Both the position numbers and the translations under genes were made by a program. 64,000 bases of DNA from Onchocerca volvulus (Eukaryota > Nematoda > Chromadorea > Rhabditida > Onchocercidae): positions 620,001-684,000 of the forward strand of contig HG738140.1 in assembly GCA_000499405.2 (NCBI GenBank). The letters run 5' to 3'. Positions 11,474 through 26,400 of this stretch are shown here, piece after piece. Below the pieces are notes generated by a model. That model was not told the DNA's origin. It worked only from the letters and a program-made list of their open reading frames with translations, and ran no database searches. Numbering within the stretch: position 1 is the stretch's first letter; each line of letters opens with the position of its first letter.

Positions 11474-14400
11474 ATGATTCATAATGATGCTGTTTGGTAC
11501 AACAATAGATCTATTCATCATCAACTGTTACTGCTATTTCTTTACATATGCAAATTTATTGCTTCCACTATCGATGATTTGAATAACGATGATATGATAA
11601 ATGAATGGAAACACAGTACACATTGCACATGGCATTCAAGGTACTTTTTATCTTTCTATACATATATAGCTATATATGTATAATTTAAATTCGTTTCTTT
11701 TAAGAATGAAACTTAATAAATTATTTAAAAAAAAAAAAAAGTATTCCAATTGGTTAGTGAATAAATTTAATAAAACTTTTAAAAAACAAATATTTCGTTA
11801 CAAAAACCAATCAATTTTTTCAAGATAGTACTTATGATGCAATATTTATTAAAGCTGTTAATTAAAAAATGAAATTTTTTTTTCAATTTGAAATTTTGAA
11901 CACAAATTAAAGTTTGAAATAAACAAATAGGATTAAAACAAATAAATAATTATAAAATTGGGAAAAATGATAGAATTGCTCACTCAGTTTTATTTGATTT
12001 GATATGCTTAAAGTGCATATCATTTCAAATCATTTTGAACTAAAGATTAGAGTTAAATCGATAGGTCAACAGATGATCAGAGAAATTTTAGCTAGATAAT
12101 GATTGTTTTCAAACTATTTAATATATTTTATTTAGAAGTGAATTTTAATGCAAAATTACCTAAAATTCATAATTTTTCGGATGTTAAATACTTTATTATC
12201 AATTCGCTAATTCAATGAAATTTTTATGTAATTTAATGAATACTCCGCTTAGATGAAATTTTGAAGAGTTCGAACCTTTGCACGATAGAAACTTTATTCT
12301 CATTGCTAATGTCGTTCCCGATCGATGTGCATGAGATAAGGAATAAGTTGAATGAATAAGATGATGGACATCTGATGAGAATGACCCTTTTGTATGGGAA
12401 TCCAATGACCTTTTTGACTGACATGTGACTTTTTTTTATCACAAAAATGCACCCAGAAAAAATAACACCAAAATATTACATTTTTTGAACTTTTCCAAAC
12501 TTCGAAAAAAGAATAGGTAATTCTTTGCATTTCGATTGTTTGATTTAAACTTTAAAAAATCTTTTTATTGGAAAAGAATTAAAGAAAATCAAAATTTTAA
12601 AAATTTTTCTAATGGTGAAAAGTCTAAAATTGAAAAAAAAAAGTTGCACACTTATTGACTTTTTGTAATCTAAACTAACGACATATCATAAGTTCATTTA
12701 AAATTTAACAAATTTTTCTTAAGACCTTAACAAAATGGCAGGAAATATTTGCAATTTAAAATAACGGAAATTAAAAAAGAGTCACTAAATGCTGCAATTA
12801 AAAGTAGAATGATGAAATATTTAAGCGTTTGATAAGAATGTTTCAGTAATATAGTTTAAGAAAATTTAAAAAATGAATATAACTAATTCATTTCATTTTG
12901 ATCAAAAATATTGCCTGAAAATTTCTTTTCCTTCTTTCATTCATCTCGAGATGTTTTGGCGATTTGCTTTCGCTTACATAGTATTTTCAAATTAAGAAAC
13001 AATTGAATGTATTAAGTAGAAATTAATTACGATCATTTTTTTAATATTCAATTGAAACAACCATGCAATAATTCTTCGTCGTTGATTTATCTTCTCTTAT
13101 TTTTATTTGAAAAAAAATTCTCTTTTTTTTTAATTGCCGAAACGGTTACACGCGTCATTGCACATAATTGTTGTAATAAAAAAAATCGAAAAAGATGAAT
13201 CAAAAAAAAGAGAAAAAAAAAGACGAGTGTCTAGGATGATTAATTCATTGTCCAGAATCATCCGATGATATATAACTTTTATAAAAAGTTGCACTTTTTG
13301 TGTTATTCCTTTTTTTTTCTTTTTTTTTTCTGCAAAATACCGGTTGTAATTTGAATTCTGATTAGATTTGAACGATTGATAAAGATTATGCATTTTGACT
13401 GACAAAGCTTTCATCCATTATTCAAACCATTTATTTTATATGCTCAATTGATTTTACACTGTGATCATCAACCATTACATTCAAATATACTATTCATCTT
13501 TTATATATTATGCTCTTTCTAAATATCATTTTCCCTCTTTCTTTTTCATTGAAAGATTATAATTTATTTGTAGAATTTTAATTTTGATAATGCAAAAAAC
13601 AATAAAAGAAACTATTTTAAATAAAATTTAACTTAAATAAGTTTATAAAATTATTGGGTGATAGAGACGCATTCCAGAAAGAAACTTAAAATGGACCAAG
13701 ATGAAAAATGAAATTATTTATTAAAATAATTAAAATAATGTAAATTGCGTCATATGCTTACAACTTTTTGCGAAAAGTGCAAATTATCTTGGAGGTCATG
13801 CCAGTGATTTGATCAAACAAGTAACTTTAATTACAAAATTATCAATTATTCAAATGGTTCTATTGTCTCATTAGAGGAAATATATTAATATGCACATTGT
13901 ATTAAATCATCAGACAGTCTTGGTAATTTTCTTCCTATAGTTGATCATTAGAAAATTGATTAATTGGAAGTGTAATATTGATTTTTCAGTGGTGGAAGTG
14001 ATCATAAAATCATTCAAAAAGTAAATTTATCATGTAGCAGTGGTTATTTGAAATGGAATGATCCAATTGGTGGAATGCATGTTCGATTCTTAATGAAGAA
14101 TAGAAATGGAGAAAGAATTTGTCTTCGAATTCGTTTTATGCCAGCCCATAAAATATCATATCATATATCGGGTATGCATATATATTACATTTCCCTTTTT
14201 TTAAAGAGAATATAAAAATTTTACAAAAATTTAGAATTTGTGGAATTTGAATGAATTTAAAAACTTGTACATATCTTTGCTATTATAGATAAAAGCACTC
14301 ATCGCTTATTGAATGCAGCGAAACTATTTCAAAAATGTGTGAATGATAACATAGACATATTACTTTTCATTGAAACTTACAAAATGCAAATTTGGAAGCA

Positions 14401-15223
14401 ACGAATTGCCGGTTTTCGCTATAAAATTTTACCGGAATCATTGATTTCTAATAAAAAAACATCATGTGGCATTTGCTCAAATATCGATATTATGAATGCA
14501 TTTTGTAACTACGCTGATTTTGGTTTGTTAATTGAAATTTTCATTTTTTCTTTTCTTTCCTTCTTTTTTCGTTGATGAAAAAGAAATTGTGGAATAGAAA
14601 TGGAAATGTAAATTAGAAATATTTAAGATAAATGAGAAATTTTCGATTGTTAGCTGACTAGCAAAAATTTTAAAATTGATTACATCAGATGATACTAACT
14701 GTAGTGTTTTATATGAAAGAACAAAAGTTGGAGAAAATTTTCAGTTTCCATTGTATTATTTAAAAAGAAAGAACGTTGAAATTAAAATTTTTTTTCTTTC
14801 AGTATTTGAAGGTCATCAAAATAATGCAAATGACCACATACTGGTCGATAAAATATTGCGAAGGCCATTGCATCATCATCAAATTGTTGAGAAGAGAAGT
14901 AATCAGAGCATTTTGAAAGGCAATTATTTCTTATTAATTTAAGATTTTTGAAGAATTCGTAAATTGAAAAAAAAATTTCTATACTAGAAAAAATATTTCT
15001 CATTAACAAAATATTCTTTTTTCAACGAAATAAACGAATTACTTCTAATTTTCTTATTTTAGCGCCAATTCTTGGTTGTTTATACGAAAAAGATGAGATA
15101 AGTCGAATTTACATTGCCAAAATGGAATTCGATACAGTACACATCATTTGTTCACCAACTATCTCGCACTATGAACAAATTGCTCAAGAACAATCTGAAG
15201 ATGCACCTTGTCAATTGTTGTGA
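11474..15223 (+). CDS. Meteorin-family secreted protein
   Basis: Exons 11474-11640, 13990-14171, 14289-14522, 14803-14898 and 15063-15223 sum to 840 nt (279 aa), near the 293-311 aa of vertebrate METRN/METRNL. A hydrophobic signal segment lies around residues 17-32. The mature start has CTWHS (vertebrate CSW), followed by LSCSSGYLKW and a GGMHVRF block aligned with the LACAEGAVEW / GALRL region. Exon 3 carries a CGICSNIDI...FCNYADF block like the vertebrate CRPCSDAE...CTSDF. Exons 4-5 give DFVFEGH, a basic stretch, RTPILGC and a terminal PCQLL like PCEVAL. Meteorins are secreted neurotrophic or metabolic signals in vertebrates; the role in nematodes is unknown to me. Intron 1 is unusually long (2.3 kb). 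The start codon is preceded by a strong acceptor 9 nt upstream. Confidence 0.75.
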
Positions 15224-17485
15224 TAGCAAGATAAACACTGGTAATCTTTCCTTTTTACAAAATTTATGACAAAATAATTTTTCTTTTTCTGAATTAAATC
15301 AAATTCAACTTTCAAGATTGAAAAAAAAAATCTAGAATTGTCATTTATCAGAGCTTGGTTGAAGCGATCAAATATTGCTGATGAAAATGTAAAAATTGCA
15401 AGTGTTGGAATTATTTCTTGAAAAGAACTCTAATTAACAAAAATTTGCGCAGCAATGAAATTCTTACATGAATTTTACCAAAATATAATGAGTGTGTAAT
15501 TATCGTTGCTGATTACAGAATAGGAAATATCATATGATAGGAGGAATTCTGATGAAACAAAACATTGAAAACAGCACCATTTGCGATGCAGATTTTATCC
15601 ATAGTACCTTCAAAGTTGTGTATCATTCATTATATATATTAATTATCTAAAAAAATTTAACGTTTTAGTAATCCTAACCGTATCTTCTAAGATTGAGAGG
15701 ACTTATTTCTTTTTTGATTTCTTTTTCATTTTTCATTTTAACTTCCTTGACAGTTAATTAATCTAGGCATATTATCATAATTTGGATGCGATGGTTCAAC
15801 AATGTAATCAAACAGATTTATGCTCAAATTTGTGAAAAATATCAGAAATACTACTGCTTATGTTGGCCGATTGGAATTAATTGATTCAAATTATCATGAC
15901 TCAATAAATGATAGGATTACAAGGATGGAATGAATATCATCATTAGAAAGTAATGACAATATCATGAATCACTGTTCGATTCTTCGTGCTCACAACCATT
16001 TCTGGAAAAACTGATGACACTGATTCATTGAATTAAATTTAATTTTCGCAGTCATTTGACAAATGATTTATTTCTGCTAAATTTACACTTTTTTTTCAGA
16101 TTTACATCATTCTTATTTTCGTTTATTTACTCATTTTGTGATAAACAAATAATACAAACAATCTTTGCAAGTTTTCGATATTACAAAAAAAAAAAAAAAA
16201 AAAAAAAATTTAGATTGCAGTAATGACCAACCAATAAAATATGTTGACCATTTTTTGATCGTATTTACCGGATAAGTTCTGGAAAGATTACGGATTGAAA
16301 CAATGATCCTTGTTTTGCAATTTAAAAAAAAAAAATCCCGACATCTTTAAATTAAACGATATTTGCCGTTTAACAATAAATACATTCTTTCTTTCATAAT
16401 AAATGGTCCTCATTTCTTAATGAATCCTCACAACTAACAAATTCCATTCACATGCTAAAATTTACTACTTTATTGAATGAAGTTTACAAATAAATTCCCA
16501 TCAAAAGGGTTAAAGATCACAATAGTCATCCTGCTGAATTCATTAACTGTTTTTTCTGCGAGATATTAGAAAATTGATATGTTAAATGCCGGCAAAATTC
16601 ACATATGTCTTAATTTTGCTACTAATTGCTATAACTTGATAATATGAAAAAAAGAAAAAAAAAACCGTCCAACAACAATAATACGGAATATCGAGAAGGG
16701 AAAAAGAATCGTATGTAAACTTACTGGACAAAAGTTAGAGCACTTAATTTTAATTCATGCAATGATGGACAAATAGACGATATTTTAGATTATCTACTTT
16801 TCACTAGCTGACAACTCAGTAATTCTTACTGATCAGAAATTCTCTGAAACAGCATTGTAGGATATGTAAAACGGCACTGACAAACCGTTGTATTCAGCAT
16901 ATTGTGATCAAAATAAGACTTTCGATTATAATTATCGGTTTTTTTTTTTTTTTAATGGAAAGTCAATGACACTGAGAAAATTTAAAAAAAAAGAAGCTGA
17001 ATAAACTTTATCATTTACACAGTAAAGTACATATTTTCCTTTGAACATGACACAATATATTTATAACAATAAATAATTTAAATGAAATAAACAAGATATT
17101 CAGAATATGTTAAAACATAATAAACAATATTCAGAATATATTAAAGTATAATAAATTTGTTAAGAAAATTTATTTTTTACTCAAGATTTAAACTATGAGA
17201 AATATATTACTCAAATTATGACTTTCAGCCATAGAATTAATGGAAAATTCAGGACAGAATAATTCAGAAAAGTTGGTCCTTATTCCAAAAGATTTGAAAG
17301 TTTCAATAAAAATATTTTGAAAGTAGTCTGTCCTTAAATACACTAAAATTTTATACCATGCTAATTTGAGAAGCTGAATCGAATTTCCGAAATATCCTCT
17401 TGTGTATTTTCAACTTTTTCCAGAGAAAAATTCCTGACCTTTTCATCATTTGACCTATTTATACGAATAAATACTCATAATGAAA
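15224..17485. other. Intergenic, AT-rich
   Basis: Lies between the (+) Meteorin-like gene and the 3' end of the (-) INTS8 gene, so both genes converge here. It holds a 27-nt poly-A run near 16182-16208 and several shorter A/T runs. No coding or RNA gene was recognised. Confidence 0.5.
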
Positions 17486-20400
17486 TCAAAAGTGTATCCT
17501 GAATACGTGTGCACAAAGAACAAGCAAAAATCGTTCACGTCTTCGGAATCTTTCAAGTTGGCTCATATTATGAGAATTTATCTCTGGTACCGAAATTGCT
17601 CGTAACTGAAAAAATACGGAATTGGTGATTAGGAGAAAGAAAGCAACATTAATTTCTAAAAAAAATATCAGATTATAATAATAATCAAATCTTTTTCAAT
17701 AATCAACTATTGGCAATAAAAAAACTTTTTCTTAGAATCAAATTTTAAATCATATCTCAAATGAGAGTTACATAATAAACTGAAATATCATACCAATAAT
17801 TGTTCTTTTTTATCAAGGTGAAGCTTTTCATATACATCTGAAAATATGATAAAGAATAGAAAAAAAAAAGATCAGCAAGAACAATTAATGCTCACTACAG
17901 AATTTCATTGATATTGATATACTAATGAAGAATTAATATTTTCTAGCCATTATATCTCTCAAATTCATTAGAAATTCACTCATTCGTGCTATCTATATGA
18001 TTCTAACAGCAATCATTGTTTCATCTAAACCTTTCAGCCTTCTGCGTAAACGATTTCATTCAATCATCAGTATACGTGACTGAGAATACTTCAAATTCTC
18101 TTTGAATAGTTAAAGAAGTATTATTATCACCATTTTCTTAGTAAAAGTTTTAGTCTTTTTTTCGATAAGTTTGCAAAGGATATATTCACTGCTTACAGCG
18201 AAATCATGAATGAAAATGCTAAAATAACTTAGCAATAAGCAACTAATGTAACTATTTATTCCAAAAAAAAAAAAAAAATCTTTATAGAATTGAGAGTTAA
18301 TAGTGATATGATAACAGAAAGTACTAACCGCTCATGAATTCAGCCAAATTGATATCACTAATAAGTGGGAAATAGGCAGTACAAGCATCAAGTGTATCAC
18401 CATGAGTTTCCATTAGAGATGATGCTGTTGGTACGTAACATTCGTTGGGATTACGCATGAGTTGACAAATCAAGGCACTCAGCGTTTCAGCACCACTCAT
18501 TCGCAAACATCGTTGCACCTTGAGCCACATCTAATAAAAATTATGCTTCAACAAAAAAAAAAGAACTCATTTTTTAGTTATTGGTATTGTATAAAATTGA
18601 AGCTGAGATTTGATATAATTGATATCATTCATTTCATCGTCTATTACTTTATTATTTTCATCAATTGCTATAATAGTTCCTTTTCATTTTCAATGAAAAT
18701 AATGGATTTCACAATCTGTATCGCCAAAGAATCAATGCATTTATTCTGGATAATGTTTCCTAACACCAATATGATTACTCTACTTATTCCACTAATAAGC
18801 TTTTTACGTTTTACCCAATTCATTGAACTGTTAGGATATTAAACGGTTAATTTCTTCGTAATTTTGTGATTTAGTTGTTCATCTTAACATGATTTAGCGA
18901 CTAATTAAATAATAAGAATTAGAGGACTTACTACATCATCAACAACATTGTCAGGAAGAGGTCTCATTAGAGAATCACTACAAGCCACACACGCTTCCAT
19001 ATAAAGAACTAAGGCATCGGCAAATTTATCGCAAGCTGAAACTATTCAATGTAAAGAAACAGCAAATAGAAAGATTCATCTTTAATAGCATTAAAGAGCA
19101 AATAAATTTAGTAATCTTGCCGAAGCAAAAATCAGCATAGGATCGTAGCCAGAATGCATTTATTGGATTGACAGTTAGCGCATTTTTGAATACAGTGTCG
19201 AGACATTCAATTAAAAATGGCAGATTGAAAGCGGGCTCATCATCGGATCCTTTTTTTCTAAAAAAATCAAAAGACGGAACTAAAAATTAAAATTACTGAA
19301 AACAACAAATAAATCAAAAATTTCAGGACTTGAATGATATTGTGATTATAAAAACGTAAAAACACAGTAAAAACATCTGCCTGTTCTTCTAACTGATCTT
19401 AGTCTATGATAATTCAATCCTGCCTCATGTGGGACTAGAATTATTAAGAATAATCAACTAACTATTGGATATTTGTCTTAAAAGTTTCAATGCAACATTA
19501 ATGACCAGACTTAATGCTATATGTACAAATTAAAATATTGAAATCAAGTTTACTGAACATGCCAAAACATGCCCTTTCGTGCAAATAAAAACTAAGGAAT
19601 TATTCCAGAAAATTAGACTTGAAAGCAAGTTACGGTTTGTTTCCTTACAACGAATAAATAATACTAAATATTATTTACTCGAAATTAGACTGCCAGTAAT
19701 CGGGATGTTCAACAAATATATCTTTGTTAATGTCATGTCCTAATGATAATCCATCCGATTCTTTTCTCATTTTTGCCATATTTCCAGCTGCGCCAAACAT
19801 TTTACTCAGAAAGCTAATTAAGAAAGATATAGTTCGATACTCCTGCAACGATAGTTACTGTAATAAGACAACAATATTTGAAATATTTTATATTTAATCC
19901 ATTTATTTAACTCTAATTTTAGAAAAAAATTTCTGCTACCAATTATATGCATACTTTGATGAGTCGTAACATATCTAAAAATTGCGTTCTTGTCAAGAGC
20001 TGTTTCGTTTGCTCACGAACCAACGATCCATCATTTCGTCTTTTACTGTAATACACTATCTTGTTGAAAAAAAAAATAAAATTTCTCCCTTATAGCAAAA
20101 AAAAGAAATAAAATCTTTCAAAATCCAACAAATTCATATTCTGAAAAAAAGTGAACGAATTTTGATTATAGCAATCATATGCCTGCTCGATGGAAATTCT
20201 TGGAAGGTTGAATTCATAACATGCCACCATGGACCTTCGACAATTTGTCGAGCAACTGCTGGATCAGTACTTGTCATATAAGCAGCAATCATTTTTGCTG
20301 TATCCAAAAATGGACTTTTCACTCTAAAACAAAGAAAAAATTAATAAATAAATTAACCTTAATAATAGCGAAAACGAAAAAAAAATTTCAAATTTTTAAA

Positions 20401-23400
20401 GATTTGCCAAAAAATTAAATATGAAATAAAAATCACTAATGCTTGTTGTTTAAATGTAGGATATTTGGATTCACAATCATGAATGACATTGTTAAAAATG
20501 AATAAATCAATAAAGTTGATTAATTAGATTAACTTACTTTACAAAAGAGCGCAATAGAAAATCCCATTCGCTAGTATTAATGAAGAATGTAACTGTATGG
20601 AGCATCATCTTGCCCATTGTTACGGGACTTGTCATGGATGATTGTATTAATGCTTTCACTGTCGAATTCAACGTCTGGGTAACGTGGACGAATTGAGCAT
20701 TGTTTGACACTCTCGAAAATCGTGCATGCCAGCATTCCAGCTAAATTGAAAAATCAGTAGTAAGACTTCTTTTACGAATTGCATGATATATGGCTGTGCT
20801 GACAACTCAATAATAATGATAACAATGTCGATAATATTGACTCTGCTTGTATGATATCTGAATTAATAAATAAACAAACATATTTCCTTAACTATAATCA
20901 ATAAAAAATATACAAATATAATAATTTTAGCATCAAATCTTCAATCTACATTACGTTTCAATTCTGAATAATTTCGAGACTTTATAGTTGAAATTCAAAG
21001 CTTTCGAAGCTTCTGCTTCCATTTATTTTACTTTAAATTCAAGGCATCCACAGATCAATTTAGAAAAATCATCTAATAAAAAATCATCTTTCTTAAAAAT
21101 TGCAATATTTTAATAAAACATACCTGAACTCGTACAGCATCAAAAGCAAATCGTACTTGTATTTCTTGAATTTTTCCCAGCGGCCCCATTTCTTTCACAC
21201 AATCATTGCAAAATGTTCGCCACTGAGCTCCATCCTTAAAATGCTTTACATTTTAAGCCTTTTAAGTTCGCTTGTAAGCAAATTTATGAGAATTTTCGAA
21301 ATTGTTTACTTCGCAAAAAATGAAAAATTTCTACATACTCCAATAACAGCTAGCTGTTCCAGTTTGCCTAACATGAAGTTGATATGTTCAAAATTTCCTT
21401 GTGAAGCAGCAGCTGATATAACATCACCAATCATTCTACTAATTCGAAGCTAAAAAAGAAATATTTTTAAGCAGTTTGAAATTTCTCTTTATTTATACAA
21501 TAATGCTAACAAAAAAAAAAAAAAAAAAAAAAAAATTAACTAACACTTACACGATATGGAACAACTATTTTTCCAGTCATTTTAGCGAATAGGGATTTAA
21601 TTTCGTTCATATCAAACGAAACAATCAAGCGCCAAACATCAGTGCCACCATTCAAAAGTTCTTAAAATAACTATTGTCTATTTCTAAGTTCTATTTATAA
21701 GTCAAGATAGAGAGCATGAAGGCAAAAATACGCCTTCATTAGAAAAAAAAAGAAAAGAAATGGATCTATATTCGGATCAAAAGACTTCACTATTCTTCAA
21801 AAAATTTTCAGGATGACCAGAGCATCACCTACCTCTAATGGTAGCAACGTTTGGTAAGGGATGAATTGATCGTCGCGAAATGTCCCTGAAATTTCCGAAG
21901 TATTCCTTGTCACAATCGGGGCTCACCTTAATGAATTGCCGATTAGTTAAATCAGTTCTTTTTTTTTTTTTCTTTTCATATCAAAAGAACAAAAAATATT
22001 TAGTAAAATTCGCAACTAATGTGTACATTTTTAAGAGCACTCACTTCTTTAAATTCTTCAACAAAATTTGGTATTTTGGTGCATAAAAACTGTATAACTC
22101 CCTTCATTACTTGTAATTTTGCTCTTCTCTTCACCAACCGCGAACAAACCTAAGAAATTTCACGAGAATATTGATTCCAAATAATAAAAAAATTAAGAGA
22201 TATCAGTGGCAAAATTTTAAAGTTAAACTCATTTCTTTTTCTAATTTCGCCACTCTCTCCCCTCCTCCGAAATCGTTCGTGATACGAGAATTCATACGCG
22301 AGAATAAATTTATACTTCAGACATTAAAAGTTAATTTTAAATCTACAGGAAAAAAAGATACCGTAATCAAATGAGAAACAGCTGGTTTGTTTGCTGCTAA
22401 TTTCATTAAGGTGCTTAAAGTAGCTGGAAAGTCGTTGCAATATTCCGAAATAATATTTTCAGCCAAAATATTGTCCATAAGGGCAGACTCTGATGTACAA
22501 GCAATTCTTTGACATTCTAATCGATGTACCAATGAACAATTATCCAAAACATCTAATGTCTAAATGGAAGGAACTATTTTTAGGGTCCGCATTATTCCTA
22601 AGTAAAAATTTCAAATAAAATTTAGAAACCACTCGATTTCAATTCCATATGTTAATTTAAATTTATTTGAAATGAAAAATATAAACCTTTTCATTGATTG
22701 CCTGAAACATTAATTCATTTTGAAAACGTGGGGTGGACAGAGAGAAAGAATGCGTAATGCCGTACGCTTCGCAATAGCCGGTTAGATCATTTTCGTTTAT
22801 GCCAAGCACAACATTATCCACCAATCCTTTCTTATATTTGGGCCAATTTTTCACAATCTGTAATTTAAACAAAAAAAAAAAAAGAACCTACTAAAACATT
22901 TTTGCATTAGTTCTGATATTATTTTGTGTTACTATATTGTCATATATAAGTTTTCATACATTTTCCAATATACAATCTTGCCAGCTCATTAAATATCCGC
23001 ACTGATACAATATCCGCATTGATACAAAGCTTTTTTTCACAATTTAAACTAATTATTGTCCTTGACAATGTGTAAAAACTTCCCAAGTTTTTTTATATGT
23101 CTTAAATTCCTCTCATATTATTTTATCATCATCTAATTATATGTAATTAAAATCATATTGAAATGATACCCTTTCCAAGTCATTTCTTGTTTCTTGCACT
23201 TTACCAGCAGCGAAATGATTGCACATTAATGAATATAGCACCTCAAAAAATACTTATAAATATATGAACGATTGCATTACCCTGATTTAAAAGGAAAAGA
23301 AGAAATAGCAAAAACTGATGAATATGTATTACCGTCAATGTCCAACTATTGTAATCTAATCGTATATTTGACATTTGAAAATCAAGGGCCGGAATCGAAG

Positions 23401-26400
23401 CCGTATTCATGTTTCCCAAATTTAAAATACTATCAGCAGTTAAATTTGGCTCCTGAAGTGCGAAAGTCTTTTATAAATAATCATTCGGCTGATATCGATT
23501 TTTCCGACGTTACTTTCAATTAAGCATTTCAATACACGTAAAAGATTAAATCGAATGAACTATTTTATCACTACTCTTCTAAAATATCTCAGTATTCCAA
23601 GTATCACTAAACAATATATACACTTGCACACTTTCCAAAATCTTATTAATTTCATAATGTTACAATTAAACGAACTGCTCCAGCATATTTCTATAGGAAT
23701 AATTATGAGTTATTTTATTATTTTTATTTAAAAAAGTCAAAGAAACAAAACCTTTGACAAAGCTTCCAAGAAGCAATCTTTTGTAGGTACAATCATATGT
23801 ATTTTACGATTACTTTCTAATAATCTTTTCAAAAGCTTTTCTGCACCTTCAACGCTTCTTCGTAACTGCAAATCAATTAAATTTTGTATTTTTCGGAAAT
23901 CTTCCAATGCTATTATGAATTAATAATAGGAATAAATATAGAAGGAATGAATATATAAAAAAAATAATATGTACTCATCATGTAGCTAATCTGTTTTATG
24001 CGTTATTTTCTACGCTGTTAAATAAAACACTAACCTCAGCAGTACAGTTTTTGAATTGTTCCGCTTGCATAAGATTTGCATCAAATTGGTTCAATCTAAA
24101 AAAACATATTCAATTTTTTACTCCAATAATTTAGTTAACTTATTGTAAATGATTAAAATAATAAATATCAACACATGTAATACATATCTGTTAAAACTTC
24201 TGATCTCCATTTTGTTGGTGGGATAAAGAGAAGCAGAAGAAAATGGTGCCAGACATGCAAAACTATATAAAATAATTGATGAAGAATGCAAAGTATTCCA
24301 TCTTACCATTATGGAAATTGAAAGATAAAAAGCTGGTTGTATTGTTGGTAAGATGAAACGAATTTCGGTTGGATTGTCAACAAGACAAAATGAATGCTAT
24401 TTTAAGCCTCAAATCAAAAGCAAAGATGCTAATTTCAACTGTAATATGAACATCTATAACAAAGTAATTATGTTAATTATTCAAATATTCATTGAAAATA
24501 ACGAAGCAGCGCTTACGGATTACTAACAGTTGGTTTTGCAATAGTTTCAGGAAAACGTCCATCAATATCTACTTTAAGCAACCATGTGGCATATAACCAA
24601 CATGCAAAAAGCTGTTCCGGCTTCTCAAATTCAACTTTCGATTCTGCATAAAATTCTGCCAATACCGATAATATGTCATCATTCGAACTCTTAAAAATCG
24701 AAAAGTCGATGAGATTTCTTATAAGGAGAAAAAATGAAAACATCAAAAATGGAGAGAAATTGGAAAACATCAAAGGAGAGCAACTGGAAAACATCAAAAA
24801 TGATGAACGTACCATAATTTTCGTCGGATAACAAAATGCCACAAGTCGATTCAAAAGAGCTTTCATAGATATGATATTGCAGCTAGAAAAGAAATTCAAC
24901 TGATTTATTAGGAATGATAATTCTACAAACAACTAGCAAAAACCAATATATCTAATGCATTTCAATCCTATCGGAATAAATCATATGCACCTGATTCCAG
25001 AACATTTCTGCATTCTTTTTCTCTTACTACCATTATTAAAATTTTTTTTATAGAAAAAAGAGTCAAAGCACAACTTTATAATTTTATTATTTAGGATAAT
25101 CAGATAAATCAACCACCTATATTTCCGAAGTTATGAATCAATAACTGAATTCCTATATCTCAAATCAATGCATCAAATGGATTATATATTTTCCGGCGAA
25201 AACTATAAGTGCTCAATAAAATTTCAAAAAAAAGAAAAAAAAAAAGAAGAAAAAGCTATAGTTCCATTAAAAACGTACCACTGCTTCATAAGGTCGAGAT
25301 TCCAATTGACCGATGCAAAGCAAGATAAAGCACAGATCCATAATTGAGCTGATTTACATCTATTATATGCTAAATCTTCTGAAATAATATATTTCATTTG
25401 CGAAAAATCCCTTTTAGAATAATTAGCCTCAATCTATAAAAAAATTTGCTTTTCTCTCATTATTTAACATCATCTCTAAGTTCTAACTGGCTCAAAACAC
25501 CCACTCTAAAGTCTCAACAGAAATAACTTCACATTCATAAAATATTTAACAGTCTCAAATGATTCTGAAAATCCAACTTGCCTTTCTTATCATATGTTAA
25601 TTTATCAATTTAAATAATTTTTCCTTACAATGATGCTTATAAAAAATGCAATCCGAAATAAAAACCTTCGTCGTATTCTTTTCGTATTAACCCGTCACAT
25701 TCTTTATCAATTGCCACAGCCTGTTCTGTGAACTGATTTGCCAATGCAGACAGCTGTTTAGGATCTCAAACAAAAAAAAAATTTCGGCCTTAAAGGTAAA
25801 GTTTTTTTTTCTTTTTTTCATAAACATGCATATCGCCATTTAAGCAAAATAACCGCCAAAATTTCGAATTTCATGCATATTATTTTATCAGTTTCCATCT
25901 AAAACACTAGGCCGAAATATGAAATGGCAATCGTACAATGGTGCTAAAGCAATGATAAGCCAAATGCCCGAAGCAAATCTAAAAAATGCTGATATGCATT
26001 TTAAAAGCTGTTTCAACCCGAACCATCGATAATCATCTAAACAGGAAAAGAATAAGTAGAAGTCTGAATGGTTAGGTAGAATTCCGGCAGAAATAATTAT
26101 TACATAGGAATACAAATGTCTTCTCCGAGACATTCAACAGAAAGAAATACAAGTTAGTTATAGAAATGGATATTTTTAACGTGGAATAGTATATAAGAAA
26201 TCGAATGTTTTTTATGTAGAATTAAAGAAAACAGAAATTTTTAGCATACAATTATTTCTCAGAAAATCAGTCTCTTTGGAATTATCCGTAAAAAAAAATA
26301 TTTTTTTTTTTTTGGATAGAACAACATGCATTATCAATAATCAAGTGCTGATGGACCTAATCCGGTTCAATTTTTTTTTTTTTTTTGCAAAGCTCTCTGT

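Noticed and set aside
12199..12530. Three overlapping minus-strand ORFs and a GGTTCGAACTC box (possible tRNA B box) near 12270
   Set aside because: All three frames are open with no splice or start support, lying in the Meteorin-like intron. No A box or cloverleaf could be drawn around the B-box match.
14662..14802. Alternative Meteorin-like exon before 14803
   Set aside because: The open stretch runs through a perfect TTTCTTTCAG acceptor. Joining exon 3 directly to 14803 gives the conserved DFV junction.
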